A stretch of 64,000 bases of DNA from Dinoroseobacter sp. (GTDB taxonomy: Bacteria; Pseudomonadota; Alphaproteobacteria; Rhodobacterales; Rhodobacteraceae), in the NCBI GenBank assembly GCA_017643385.1, contig JAEPNN010000007.1, positions 124,001 to 188,000 of the forward strand, written 5' to 3'. The position numbers and the translations under genes are program-made. Positions within the stretch are counted from its first letter, which is position 1, and each line of letters begins with the position of its first letter. Shown piece by piece: positions 35,269-44,959 of this stretch. A model generated the notes under the pieces. The model had not been told where the DNA came from. It made no database searches and saw only the letters and a program-made list of their open reading frames with translations.

Positions 35269-36666
35269 ATGGCGACCAAATCCTTCGACATGATTGTAAT
35301 CGGCGCTGGCCCTGGTGGCTATGTGGCAGCCATTCGCGGCGCGCAGCTTGGTTTGAATGTGGCGTGTATAGAACGTGAGCATTTGGGCGGCATTTGCCTC
35401 AATTGGGGGTGCATCCCGACCAAAGCGATGTTGCGGTCGTCTGAGGTCTTTCACCTGATGCACCGGGCCAAAGAGTTCGGCTTGTCCGCGACGGGCATCG
35501 ATTATGATCTGGACGCGGTTGTGAAGCGTTCTCGCGGGGTTGCGAAACAACTCTCAGGCGGGATCGGACATCTCTTCAAGAAAAACAAGGTGACCTCGAT
35601 CATGGGCGAGGCCACATTGGCTGGCAAAGGCAAGGTGAAAGTCACCACCGACAAGGGCGTCGAAGAACTGACTGCACCCGCCATTGTCGTCGCCACCGGT
35701 GCGCGAGCACGCGAATTGCCCGGTCTCGAAGCGGATGGTGATCTGGTCTGGACCTACAAGCACGCGCTTCAACCGCCTCGGATGCCAAAGAAACTTCTGG
35801 TCATCGGTTCTGGAGCCATCGGTATCGAATTTGCCAGCTTCTACAACACGCTCGGCGCTGACACGACCGTGGTCGAGGTCATGGATCGCGTCTTGCCGGT
35901 CGAAGACGCAGAGATTTCCGCCTTCGCAAAGAAAAGCTTCACCAAGCAAGGCATGAAGATCATGGAGAAATCCATGGTGAAACAGCTGGACCGGGCCAAA
36001 GGCAAGGTGACCGCGCATGTCGAAACCGGTGGCAAGGTCGAAAAGTTGGAGTTTGACACCGTCATCTCCGCAGTTGGTATCGTTGGCAACGTGGAAGGTC
36101 TCGGGCTGGAAGACGCGGGCGTCAGGATTGACCGCACGCATGTCCTCACCGACGAATTCTGCCGCACAGGTGTCGATGGCGTTTACGCCATTGGGGATAT
36201 CGCCGGCGCTCCTTGGTTGGCTCACAAGGCCTCTCATGAAGGGGTGATGGTCGCCGAATTGATTGCGGGCAAGAACAATGTGCATCCGATCAAGCCGGGC
36301 TCCATCGCGGGTTGCACCTACTGTCACCCCCAGGTTGCCAGTGTCGGCATGACCGAGGCCGCCGCAAAGGACGCAGGCTTTGACATCAAAGTTGGCCGCT
36401 TCCCATTCATAGGTAACGGCAAGGCGATTGCCTTGGGCGAGCCCGAGGGTATGGTCAAAACCATCTTCGACAAGAAAACCGGCGAGCTGCTGGGTGCACA
36501 TATGGTCGGCGCGGAAGTAACCGAACTGATCCAAGGCTATGTCGTTGGGCGTCAGTTGGAAACGACGGAAGAAGACCTGATGGAAACCGTCTTCCCGCAC
36601 CCAACCCTGTCGGAAATGATGCACGAAGCTGTGCTCGATGCAGACGGGCGTGCAATCCACTTCTAA
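35269..36666 (+). CDS. lpdA: dihydrolipoyl dehydrogenase
   Basis: A 465-residue FAD-dependent disulfide oxidoreductase. The FAD-binding motif IGAGPGGYVAAIRGAQLG is at the N-terminus, the redox disulfide is in GGICLNWGCIPTKAML, the NAD-binding motif is VIGSGAIGIEFASF, and the catalytic His-Glu pair is in FPHPTLSEMMHE. It is the E3 subunit shared by 2-oxoacid dehydrogenases and the glycine cleavage system. The start ATG at 35269 is chosen over a codon seven positions upstream, since the family starts MATKSFD. A terminator follows. No E1 or E2 gene adjoins it. Confidence 0.95.
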   Translation: MATKSFDMIVIGAGPGGYVAAIRGAQLGLNVACIEREHLGGICLNWGCIPTKAMLRSSEVFHLMHRAKEFGLSATGIDYDLDAVVKRSRGVAKQLSGGIGHLFKKNKVTSIMGEATLAGKGKVKVTTDKGVEELTAPAIVVATGARARELPGLEADGDLVWTYKHALQPPRMPKKLLVIGSGAIGIEFASFYNTLGADTTVVEVMDRVLPVEDAEISAFAKKSFTKQGMKIMEKSMVKQLDRAKGKVTAHVETGGKVEKLEFDTVISAVGIVGNVEGLGLEDAGVRIDRTHVLTDEFCRTGVDGVYAIGDIAGAPWLAHKASHEGVMVAELIAGKNNVHPIKPGSIAGCTYCHPQVASVGMTEAAAKDAGFDIKVGRFPFIGNGKAIALGEPEGMVKTIFDKKTGELLGAHMVGAEVTELIQGYVVGRQLETTEEDLMETVFPHPTLSEMMHEAVLDADGRAIHF

Positions 36667-36693
36667 GTTCTTGCAGGCATCGCAAGTAAAAAC

Positions 36694-36719
36694 AGGCGCG
36701 GTTTCGACCGCGCCTTTTT
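36694..36719 (+). terminator. Rho-independent terminator downstream of lpdA
   Basis: A nine-base stem AGGCGCGGT (36694-36702) and ACCGCGCCT (36707-36715) around a TTCG tetraloop, followed directly by TTTT. A classical intrinsic terminator about 28 bases after the lpdA stop. Confidence 0.92.
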
Positions 36720-36782
36720 CGTCTCGATACAGTCATGCCGGAACACCTTGACCCTCAGGGCAGGTGCAGGCAGGTCGGTCTC

Positions 36783-37949
36783 ATGACAGAACCCCGCCAC
36801 AAGCTCGCATTGGTTTTTCTGCTTTGGCTCGCGGGTCTGGGCGCTGCCGCTCAATACGGCAAGGTCAGCGTGATCTTCGACAGACTGCCCCAAATTTATC
36901 CTGAGGCGGGCCCGGTTCTGGGCTGGGCCGTGTCACTTGTGGGCTTTGTTGGCATTCTTCTGGGCTTAACCGCCGGGGTCCTAGCCGCACGGATCGGGTT
37001 TCGGCGCGCGCTTCTTTGGGCACTTGTACTTGGCGGGGGGCTTTCTCTGATCCAATCGAGTTTCCCGCCTCTGCCAGTCTTTCTCGGGCTCCGCTTGATC
37101 GAGGGCGTGTCACATCTTGCCATCGTTGTAGCGGCCCCGACGCTTATTGCGCAGCTCACCCCGTTTCATCTGCAAAGTGTGATGCTGACATTGTGGGGGA
37201 CGTTTTTCGGAGTTGCCTTCACCATCCTCGCGTGGGTTGGTTTGCCCATGGTCGATCGCGTCGGTTTGGCGCCGCTTTTTGTAACGCATGGCATTTATCT
37301 TTTGGTCTTTGCCGTCATCCTTTGGCCGTTGCTGCCAAGAGATCCGAAAGCCCAGCCGGCACAAATGAGCGGCATCCTGCACCAGCATCTGATCATTTAC
37401 CGCTCAGCCTTCATTGCCGCGCCCGCGATTGGCTGGCTGTTCTATACCTTCTGCTTTGTCAGCCTTCTCACCTTGCTGCCGCCATTTGTTGACCCCAGCC
37501 TGCGGGTTCTCGTGATCGGGGCAATGCCCCTTGTCACGATTGCCAGTTCCCTCATTCTCGGTGTCTGGCTCTTGCGCTTTACCTCGCCAATCGGGATTGT
37601 TCAGATCGGGTTTGCTTCGGGCGTGGTCTTTGCGCTCGCGCTGATTGTTTATCCTGGCAATGCGCTTTTATGTCTGGCGATTGCCGGGTCTCTGGGACTT
37701 GTTCAAGGCGCAAGCTTTGCCGCCGTTCCTGAATTGAACCAAGACAATGCCGATCGTGCACTGGCCAATGGCGCGATGGCCCAGACGGGCAATATTGGCA
37801 ATACCATCGGGACACCGGTCGTGGCCGCACTTATCGCGGTGGGGGGCAATACGGCGATGATGGTCTCAGCTGCCGCGGCGCTCGGGGCAGGGTGGGGTGC
37901 GCACGCGCTTCTCAGGCGTCGGCGTGCGCGCCGTGTCACTCCACGGTGA
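36783..37949 (+). CDS. MFS transporter
   Basis: A 388-residue major facilitator with about 12 hydrophobic segments. The first helix includes LALVFLLWLAGLGAAAQYGK and the first loop has GVLAARIGFRRALLW. The arginine-rich C-terminus is RRRRARRVTPR. The start ATG at 36783 is chosen because it places the first helix near the N-terminus. The substrate is unknown; the pattern fits the CynX/NimT-like or drug-type groups. It begins about 65 bases after the lpdA terminator. Confidence 0.82.
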   Translation: MTEPRHKLALVFLLWLAGLGAAAQYGKVSVIFDRLPQIYPEAGPVLGWAVSLVGFVGILLGLTAGVLAARIGFRRALLWALVLGGGLSLIQSSFPPLPVFLGLRLIEGVSHLAIVVAAPTLIAQLTPFHLQSVMLTLWGTFFGVAFTILAWVGLPMVDRVGLAPLFVTHGIYLLVFAVILWPLLPRDPKAQPAQMSGILHQHLIIYRSAFIAAPAIGWLFYTFCFVSLLTLLPPFVDPSLRVLVIGAMPLVTIASSLILGVWLLRFTSPIGIVQIGFASGVVFALALIVYPGNALLCLAIAGSLGLVQGASFAAVPELNQDNADRALANGAMAQTGNIGNTIGTPVVAALIAVGGNTAMMVSAAAALGAGWGAHALLRRRRARRVTPR

Positions 37950-37989
37950 TTGGCCGCGAGAAAGCCACTCTTCGGCCCGAGCGCAGGAC

Positions 37990-38088
37990 TTAGCAAAGCT
38001 CAAGGTTGCCTACCGAAGTCGGCATCTGCTCTATACCCCAGAGTTTCAATCGCCGTGCAATCCACGTTGCGGCAATGAGCATATCTTG
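37990..38088 (-). pseudogene. possible remnant of a PIN-domain (VapC-like) toxin gene
   Basis: On the minus strand a short open stretch reads QDMLIAATWIARRLKLWGIE and ends LELC before a stop at 37990. The core DMLIAATxxA is the hallmark of the third acidic motif of PIN-domain VapC toxins. An in-frame TGA lies immediately upstream, and the rest of the domain is not found. If real it is a decayed C-terminal fragment with no antitoxin. The remainder of the 338-base gap between the MFS gene and uvrA contains the LexA box. Confidence 0.3.
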
Positions 38089-38207
38089 TCAGCCCAAGCG
38101 CCTGAATCTCGGGCAGGGTGTTAAAAGATCTGCGCGAACCACGCTGCCGGAGTCTAATACATCTGGATAGCCCAGTGGTGGGTCAGCCTTCTCCACTATT
38201 GTAGTTT

Positions 38208-38222
38208 GTTCACTTTTCGTTC
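38208..38222 (+). promoter_or_regulatory. LexA box upstream of uvrA
   Basis: The direct repeat GTTC-ACTTTTC-GTTC matches the alphaproteobacterial SOS box GTTC-N7-GTTC. It lies about 65 bases before the uvrA start. A lexA gene with its own box is present at 47047-47763. Confidence 0.88.
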
Positions 38223-38287
38223 ACCAATTAGCATTGGAGACTCAGCGGGGACACCCTATCTATCATCATGGGTCTGAGGGGTAAGGC

Positions 38288-41149
38288 ATGCCAGAGCAGA
38301 AATTCATCGAAGTTCGTGGGGCGCGGGAACACAATCTGAAGTCCGTTGACGTGGATATTCCACGCGACGAACTGGTCGTGATCACCGGCTTGTCGGGTTC
38401 TGGAAAGTCCAGCCTCGCCTTCGATACGATCTACGCCGAAGGCCAGCGGCGCTATGTCGAAAGCCTCAGCGCCTACGCGCGCCAGTTCCTTGATATGATG
38501 CAGAAACCCGATGTGGACCACATCTCGGGTCTCAGTCCTGCGATCTCGATTGAGCAGAAGACGACATCAAAAAACCCGCGCTCCACGGTCGGCACTGTCA
38601 CCGAAATCTACGACTACATGCGCCTGCTGTTCGCACGTGTCGGCACGCCTTACAGCCCGGCAACAGGTCTGCCCATCGAAGCGCAGCAGGTCCAGGATAT
38701 GGTGGACCGTGTGATGGGCCTCGAAGAGGGCACTCGCGGATATCTTCTGGCCCCCATCATTCGCGACCGCAAAGGCGAATACCGCAAAGAGATGCTCGAG
38801 TTGCGCAAGCAGGGCTTCCAGCGCGTCAAGGTGGATGGGCAATTCTATGATCTCGACGAACCGCCCACGTTGGACAAGAAATTCCGCCATGACATCGATG
38901 TCGTCGTGGACCGGATCGTCGTGCGTGAGGGCATGGAGACGCGGCTGGCAGATTCCATGCGCACCGCGCTCGATCTGGCCGATGGCATCGCAATCCTAGA
39001 GACAGCCCCCTCCGAGGGGGATCCCGAACGCATTACGTTTTCAGAAAAATTTGCCTGTCCTGTCAGCGGCTTCACTATCCCCGAAATTGAGCCGCGCTTG
39101 TTTTCGTTTAACGCCCCCTTTGGAGCCTGTCCGGACTGCGATGGTCTGGGTGTTGAGCTGTTCTTTGACGAACGGCTGGTTGTTCCCGATCAATCCCTGA
39201 AGCTCGCCGATGGGGCTCTGGCGCCCTGGCGAAAGGGGAAGTCCCCTTATTTTTTACAAACCATTGACGCGATTGCCGCGCATTACGGGTTTGACAAAAA
39301 CAAGAAATGGAAAGACCTGCCCGCACATGTACAGCAAGTTATGCTCCACGGGTCGGGCGAAGAAGAAATTCCCTTTCGGTACGATGAAGGCGGTCGGGTT
39401 TATCAGGTCACCCGGGTGTTTGAGGGCGTCATTCCAAATATGGAACGCCGCTATCGTGAGACGGATTCAAACTGGATCCGGGAAGAATTTGAACGCTATC
39501 AGAACAATCGCAATTGCGGCTCCTGCCACGGCTACCGACTGCGTCCTGAAGCGCTTGCGGTAAAGATCGCGGGTATTCATGTCGGCGAGCTGGTACAAAT
39601 GTCGATCCGTGAGGCTGCCGCTTGGTGCGAGACTGTGCCGGGCACATTGACGGCCCAGAAAAACGAAATCGCTCACGCGATCCTGAAGGAAATTCGGGAG
39701 CGTCTCGGCTTTCTCAACAATGTTGGCCTGGACTACCTGACCCTGTCGCGCAATGCAGGCACGCTTTCGGGCGGAGAAAGCCAGCGCATCCGCCTTGCAT
39801 CACAAATCGGGTCTGGTCTGACCGGGGTTCTTTACGTGCTCGACGAGCCTTCGATCGGATTGCACCAGCGCGACAACGACAGGCTTCTGACCACACTGAA
39901 AAACCTGCGTGATCAGGGCAACACCGTGATCGTGGTCGAGCATGACGAGGAGGCCGTGCGCGAAGCAGATTACGTCTTCGATATCGGACCTGGGGCAGGG
40001 GTGCATGGCGGTCAGGTCGTGGCCCAGGGCGTCCCCGCTGAGATTATGGCCAATCCAAACTCGGTGACGGGTGACTATCTCGCCGGGCGTCGCGAGATCG
40101 CGATCCCCGCAGAACGTCGCTCTGGCAACAAAAAGACGCTCAAGGTCGTTAAAGCGACTGGGAACAACCTTAAGGAGGTCACCGCAGATTTTCCCCTGGG
40201 CAAGTTCGTATGCGTCACAGGCGTTTCCGGGGGGGGGAAGTCCACGCTGACCATCGAGACATTGTTCAAGACGGCGTCTATGGCCCTCAATGGTGCACGC
40301 CAAACGCCAGCACCTTGTGAGACAATCAAAGGGCTCGAACACCTCGATAAGGTCATCGACATTGATCAGCGCCCGATCGGCCGGACACCCCGCTCAAACC
40401 CTGCGACTTATACCGGCGCCTTCACACCCATTCGCGACTGGTTCGCGGGACTGCCCGAGTCCAAGGCACGTGGATACAAGCCCGGTCGCTTCAGCTTTAA
40501 CGTCAAGGGTGGGCGGTGCGAGGCCTGTCAGGGCGACGGCGTTATCAAGATCGAGATGCACTTCCTGCCTGATGTCTATGTCGAGTGTGAAACCTGCAAA
40601 GGCGCGCGCTACAACCGTGAGACCCTTGAGATCAAGTTCAAGGGCAAGTCCATCGCGGATGTTCTCGATATGACCGTGGAAGATGCACAAAGTTTCTTTC
40701 AGGCGGTCCCATCAATCCGCGAAAAGATGGATGCGCTGATGCGTGTCGGACTGGGCTACATCAAGGTAGGCCAACAGGCGACGACTCTGTCGGGCGGTGA
40801 AGCCCAAAGGGTGAAGCTGTCCAAAGAACTCGCGAAACGCTCGACCGGGCGCACGCTCTATATTTTGGATGAACCCACAACGGGGCTGCATTTTGAGGAT
40901 GTGCGAAAACTGCTCGAAGTGCTCCACGAATTGGTCGAACAGGGCAACACCGTTATCGTCATCGAACACAATCTTGATGTGATCAAAACTGCAGACTGGA
41001 TCATTGATATCGGACCCGAAGGTGGGGACGGGGGCGGCACCGTGGTGGCCACAGGCACGCCCGAAGATGTGGCGATGGTCGAGGCCAGCCACACAGGGCT
41101 TTACCTAAAACCAATGCTCATGGCGAAAAAGAACGTTGCGGCGGAGTAA
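38288..41149 (+). CDS. uvrA: excinuclease ABC subunit A
   Basis: A 953-residue ABC-type ATPase that finds damaged DNA in nucleotide excision repair. Two Walker A motifs ([14 protein letters not shown] and [14 protein letters not shown]), two signature motifs ([14 protein letters not shown] and [14 protein letters not shown]) and zinc-binding cysteine pairs (CEACQGDG with CETCKG, and FGACPDCDG) are visible. The length is normal. A LexA box upstream indicates SOS induction. It is convergent with the cNMP-binding protein gene, with a 26-base gap. Confidence 0.98.
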   Translation: MPEQKFIEVRGAREHNLKSVDVDIPRDELVVITGLSGSGKSSLAFDTIYAEGQRRYVESLSAYARQFLDMMQKPDVDHISGLSPAISIEQKTTSKNPRSTVGTVTEIYDYMRLLFARVGTPYSPATGLPIEAQQVQDMVDRVMGLEEGTRGYLLAPIIRDRKGEYRKEMLELRKQGFQRVKVDGQFYDLDEPPTLDKKFRHDIDVVVDRIVVREGMETRLADSMRTALDLADGIAILETAPSEGDPERITFSEKFACPVSGFTIPEIEPRLFSFNAPFGACPDCDGLGVELFFDERLVVPDQSLKLADGALAPWRKGKSPYFLQTIDAIAAHYGFDKNKKWKDLPAHVQQVMLHGSGEEEIPFRYDEGGRVYQVTRVFEGVIPNMERRYRETDSNWIREEFERYQNNRNCGSCHGYRLRPEALAVKIAGIHVGELVQMSIREAAAWCETVPGTLTAQKNEIAHAILKEIRERLGFLNNVGLDYLTLSRNAGTLSGGESQRIRLASQIGSGLTGVLYVLDEPSIGLHQRDNDRLLTTLKNLRDQGNTVIVVEHDEEAVREADYVFDIGPGAGVHGGQVVAQGVPAEIMANPNSVTGDYLAGRREIAIPAERRSGNKKTLKVVKATGNNLKEVTADFPLGKFVCVTGVSGGGKSTLTIETLFKTASMALNGARQTPAPCETIKGLEHLDKVIDIDQRPIGRTPRSNPATYTGAFTPIRDWFAGLPESKARGYKPGRFSFNVKGGRCEACQGDGVIKIEMHFLPDVYVECETCKGARYNRETLEIKFKGKSIADVLDMTVEDAQSFFQAVPSIREKMDALMRVGLGYIKVGQQATTLSGGEAQRVKLSKELAKRSTGRTLYILDEPTTGLHFEDVRKLLEVLHELVEQGNTVIVIEHNLDVIKTADWIIDIGPEGGDGGGTVVATGTPEDVAMVEASHTGLYLKPMLMAKKNVAAE

Positions 41150-41175
41150 CTAGCGGCAGGCTACTTGGTGGGTTT

Positions 41176-41970
41176 TCAAAGTGTGCTCGCAATAGCGTTG
41201 GCGCGTTTTGCAGCATTGCGAATGCTCGGCAATCGTTGTGGCCGTAAAGCTCTGGTGCTGTCGTTAACCGAGGATGCGCCCTCGGCATTAGCAACGGGGG
41301 TGGTTTGGTCATGTACCAGCTTTCCCGTCTCTCCGACGGGATTATGTTGGCGCAAGCTGCCGAGTGACAGAGCATTTGGATTGCGACGTAAACTTTCCAG
41401 CAATCGGGTGGCTGTGAGTTTGAGCATATACAGCCCGAACGCAGGGTTTTGATTGAATAGCCGCATGAAGGCTGCCTCATCAACGGACATGATCTCGCAA
41501 GGGCCGATACATCTGGCAGAAACAGCACGTTCGAGATCGTCAGAAAAGAACCCAATCTCTCCGAAAATCTGCTCCCCTTTCAGGGTGACATCGGTCTGCT
41601 CTAGCAGAACTTCCCCCGTTAGCATCACGAAGAACCTGTTTGCCGGATCGCCCTCGCGAAACACATAAGCGCCGTCCGGCATTCGAACGGGTTTCAGCAA
41701 GGGACGCAGCCATTCAAACGCTTTCTCGTCCGGTTTGATGTCTTTCATTTGCCTTGTGGTGCGCTGAATGTCGTAGATCCGATACAGGTTAATTGGCAAC
41801 AAGAGCGCATACATCACCATGGTTGGATAAATTGGTGCGAGTGCGCCGTAGATCAGGAAAAACAAGTTCGCCAGCAACGCAAGTAGGCGCAACGGAAGCA
41901 TCGTACGCACGGCATACGTTGTTATGGTTGCCAATACTGCAACCCAGCCGATGATCTCGACCCATTCCAT
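41176..41970 (-). CDS. membrane protein with cyclic nucleotide-binding domain (Popeye-like layout)
   Basis: A 264-residue protein. The first 70 residues hold about three hydrophobic segments (EIIGWVAVLATITTYAV, LRLLALLANLFFLIYGAL, PTMVMYALLLPINLYRI). A cNMP-binding domain follows at about residues 85-200, with VFREGDPANRFFVMLTGEV and the phosphate-binding-cassette-like segment IFGEIGFFSDDLERAVSARC, which keeps the Glu and Arg. The C-terminal 55 residues look disordered. Three helices plus a cNMP domain is the layout of Popeye-domain proteins. The ligand and partner are unknown. Confidence 0.85.
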   Translation of the reverse strand: MEWVEIIGWVAVLATITTYAVRTMLPLRLLALLANLFFLIYGALAPIYPTMVMYALLLPINLYRIYDIQRTTRQMKDIKPDEKAFEWLRPLLKPVRMPDGAYVFREGDPANRFFVMLTGEVLLEQTDVTLKGEQIFGEIGFFSDDLERAVSARCIGPCEIMSVDEAAFMRLFNQNPAFGLYMLKLTATRLLESLRRNPNALSLGSLRQHNPVGETGKLVHDQTTPVANAEGASSVNDSTRALRPQRLPSIRNAAKRANAIASTL

Positions 41971-42031
41971 TGCTCAGGAAAGCCCCCCATCGCGATGACC
42001 TGATCTTATGCTGCAACACGTAGCCCCCAAA

Positions 42032-42063
42032 GAAAAAAAGCGCTGCCTAAGGGCAACGCTTTG
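42032..42063 (-). terminator. Rho-independent terminator downstream of gltA
   Basis: On the minus strand, AAAGCGTTGCCC (42062-42051) pairs with GGCAGCGCTTT (42048-42038) with a very short loop and is followed by TTTTTCT. It lies about 22 bases after the gltA stop. The opposite strand is less T-rich, so it is assigned to gltA. Confidence 0.88.
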
Positions 42064-42084
42064 TTTCCAAATTGGAAATTGTGC

Positions 42085-43380
42085 TTAACGGCTTTCAACG
42101 TCCACATAATCGCGAATGGTGGCGCCGGTATAGAGCTGGCGCGGGCGACCGATTTTCTGAGCCGGATCCACAAGCATTTCCTTCCACTGTGAAATCCAAC
42201 CAACAGTGCGCGACAAAGCGAAGATTGGCGTGAACATTGAGGTGGGGAATCCCATCGCCTCGAGAATGATGCCCGAGTAGAAATCCACGTTCGGAAAGAG
42301 CTTCTTTTCTGCGAAGTATGGATCCGCCAAAGCTGCGGCTTCCAGCTCTTTCGCAACCTGAAGGATCGGGTTGTTCTCCACGCCGAGCAGTTCGAGAACC
42401 TCATCAGCAGATTGCTTCATAACCGTGGCGCGAGGGTCGTGGTTTTTGTAAACACGGTGCCCAAAACCCATCAGGCGGAACGGATCATCCTTGTCCTTTG
42501 CCCGCGCGATGTATTCCGGGATCCGGTCCGGTGTGCCGATCTCCTTCAGCATTTCAAGACAGGCCTGATTGGCGCCGCCATGTGCAGGCCCCCAAAGGCA
42601 CGCAATACCTGCTGCAATGCAGGCAAACGGGTTCGCACCAGACGATGAGGCGAGGCGAACGGTGGAGGTGGACGCATTCTGTTCATGGTCCGCGTGCAGG
42701 GTGAAGATCCGATCCATGGCACGGCTCAGGATCGGGTTTACCTCATAGTCCTCCGTTGGCACAGCAAAGCACATGCGCAAGAAGTTGGAGGCATAATCGA
42801 GATCGTTGCGAGGATAGACGAACGGCTGACCGATCGAATACTTGTACGCCCAGGCCGCAATTGTCGGCATCTTTGCAATCAAGCGGATCGAGGCAACTTC
42901 GCGCTGCCACGGATCCGAGATGTCGGTACTGTCGTGATAGAACGCGGACATAGCGCCTACTACACCTGTCATGATGGCCATTGGGTGTGCATCACGACGG
43001 AACCCTCGGAAGAAGTTCATCATCTGCTCATGCAGCATCGTGTGGTTGGTCACACGGAATTCGAAGTCTTCCAGCTCTGCTGCAGATGGAAGTTCGCCGT
43101 AGAGCAGCAGGTAGCAGACCTCAAGATAATGCGATTTCTCGGCAAGCTGACCGATCGGATAGCCTCGGTGCAGCAACACACCCTCGTCGCCATCAATATA
43201 GGTAATCGTTGACTCACACGCAGCAGTTGAGGTGAAGCCGGGATCATATGTGAACGCACCGGTAGCACCGTAAAGCTTACGAATGTCGATCACATCCGGG
43301 CCAACGCTTCCCGAATAGACCGGGAATTCGACGCTCTTATCATCAAGGCTCAACGTTGCGGTTTTGCTGGTAGCAGCCAT
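42085..43380 (-). CDS. gltA: citrate synthase
   Basis: A 431-residue type II hexameric citrate synthase, condensing acetyl-CoA and oxaloacetate. The catalytic regions are visible: [27 protein letters not shown] and [17 protein letters not shown]. The start ATG at 43380 is preferred because AAGGGA precedes it; an ATG six codons upstream is in frame. It lies downstream of gltX on the same strand with a 101-base gap that holds no recognised feature and probably the promoter. Confidence 0.97.
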   Translation of the reverse strand: MAATSKTATLSLDDKSVEFPVYSGSVGPDVIDIRKLYGATGAFTYDPGFTSTAACESTITYIDGDEGVLLHRGYPIGQLAEKSHYLEVCYLLLYGELPSAAELEDFEFRVTNHTMLHEQMMNFFRGFRRDAHPMAIMTGVVGAMSAFYHDSTDISDPWQREVASIRLIAKMPTIAAWAYKYSIGQPFVYPRNDLDYASNFLRMCFAVPTEDYEVNPILSRAMDRIFTLHADHEQNASTSTVRLASSSGANPFACIAAGIACLWGPAHGGANQACLEMLKEIGTPDRIPEYIARAKDKDDPFRLMGFGHRVYKNHDPRATVMKQSADEVLELLGVENNPILQVAKELEAAALADPYFAEKKLFPNVDFYSGIILEAMGFPTSMFTPIFALSRTVGWISQWKEMLVDPAQKIGRPRQLYTGATIRDYVDVESR

Positions 43381-43481
43381 GAATATTCCCTTCTTCAAGC
43401 GCGCAGCATCACGATGCCACGGAATGTTGCTGGTCGTTCCCGAGGAGAGGGAACTAACCGGGGCAGGGTACGGCCGAAAGG

Positions 43482-44897
43482 TTAATCTCCGGTCGCCCCA
43501 AGGCTCGCATCTTCAAGGCGCGCGAGTGTCTCATCGCGCCCAATCACGAGCATCATATCGAAAACGCTGGGGGTCACTGTCCGCCCGGCCAACGCAGCCC
43601 GCAGGGGTTGTGCCAGCTTTCCCATCTTCAACCCGCGGGCCTCGGCTTGGGCAGCGACAATCTCCTCCAGATCGGCTCGTGACCAGCTAGCACTTCGCAG
43701 GTGCGGCGTCAATTCGGACAGTATACCACGGGATACCGTGTCCAACGCCGTCAAAGATTTCTCATCTGGTGAAAATGGCCTCGAACCCAGTACAAAATGG
43801 GCTTTCTCGAGCAGTTGGGGAAACGATCTTGCGCGATCCTTGAGGCAATACATCGCATCCCCAAGGCCATCTTGCTGCGCTGCAGAGAGCTCTTCGGCAT
43901 CAGTTGCCGCCAAATACGCCTGAATTTCGCGCACCAGCACGTCGTCTTCCATCATGGCGATGTGCTGTCCGGACATGTGTTCAAGCTTTTTCAGATCGAG
44001 CCGTGCAGGGGCCTTTCCGATCCCATCCAACCCAAACCATTCCAAAGCTTGCTGGTCGGTGAACACTTCATCATCGCCATGGCTCCAGCCAAGGCGCGTC
44101 AGGTAATTGCGCATTGCAGCCGCCGGATAGCCAAGCTTGGCGTATTCTTCGACCCCAACGGCGCCGTGGCGTTTCGACAGCTTCTTGCCGTCTTCCCCGT
44201 GGATCAGGGGGATATGCGCAAAGACGGGAAGATCCCATCCCATCGCGGTGTAGATTTGTGTTTGGCGTGCCGCGTTGTTGAGGTGGTCATCGCCCCGGAT
44301 AACATGGGTCACGCCCATGTCGTGATCATCCACCACCACGGCCAACATATAAGTCGGCGTGCCGTCGCCACGCAGAAGCACCATGTCATCCAGCTGGTCA
44401 TTGCGCACAGTCACATCACCCTGAACGGCGTCCTTTGTAACGGTGACACCGTCGCGAGGCGCCTTCAGGCGCACGACATAGGCGTCATCTGGATAGGTTG
44501 CGGGATCCGCGTCACGCCAGGGGCTTTGGAAAAGGGTTGATCGTCCTTCGGCCTTAGCCGCGTCCCGAAACGCCTGAACCTCGTCCTGGGTAGAGAAACA
44601 CTTATAGGCGGTGCCATTCTGCAGCATCGCATGTGCAACTTCGGCGTGCCTGTCCGCACGCTCAAACTGACTGATCGCATCCCCATCCCAATCCAGCCCC
44701 AGCCAGTTGAGCCCGGCAAAGATCGCCTCTGTTGCCTCAGGGGTCGAACGCGCCCGATCAGTATCTTCAATCCGCAGAAGGAATTTTCCACCATTTGCAC
44801 GCGCAAACAGCCAGTTGAACAAAGCTGTGCGCGCCCCGCCAATGTGCAGATACCCTGTCGGGGATGGGGCAAAACGGGTTACGATCTGAGCGGTCAT
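43482..44897 (-). CDS. gltX: glutamate-tRNA ligase
   Basis: A 471-residue class I aminoacyl-tRNA synthetase. The HIGH region is [16 protein letters not shown] at residues 9-24 and the KMSKS-like motif is [11 protein letters not shown] near residue 240. The start ATG at 44897 is chosen because AAAGGCG precedes it and the family begins [15 protein letters not shown]. It is divergent from comEC, whose proposed start is 62 bases away. Confidence 0.97.
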   Translation of the reverse strand: MTAQIVTRFAPSPTGYLHIGGARTALFNWLFARANGGKFLLRIEDTDRARSTPEATEAIFAGLNWLGLDWDGDAISQFERADRHAEVAHAMLQNGTAYKCFSTQDEVQAFRDAAKAEGRSTLFQSPWRDADPATYPDDAYVVRLKAPRDGVTVTKDAVQGDVTVRNDQLDDMVLLRGDGTPTYMLAVVVDDHDMGVTHVIRGDDHLNNAARQTQIYTAMGWDLPVFAHIPLIHGEDGKKLSKRHGAVGVEEYAKLGYPAAAMRNYLTRLGWSHGDDEVFTDQQALEWFGLDGIGKAPARLDLKKLEHMSGQHIAMMEDDVLVREIQAYLAATDAEELSAAQQDGLGDAMYCLKDRARSFPQLLEKAHFVLGSRPFSPDEKSLTALDTVSRGILSELTPHLRSASWSRADLEEIVAAQAEARGLKMGKLAQPLRAALAGRTVTPSVFDMMLVIGRDETLARLEDASLGATGD

Positions 44898-44959
44898 ATT
44901 TCGCCTTTCCGGGCTGGGTTTTAACCCTTTGGAAACCATGTTTGTCGAGAGTTGGCCCT

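Noticed and set aside
35554-36660. Minus-strand open frame of 368 codons
   Set aside because: It is antisense to lpdA, whose FAD, disulfide, NAD and His-Glu motifs are all intact.
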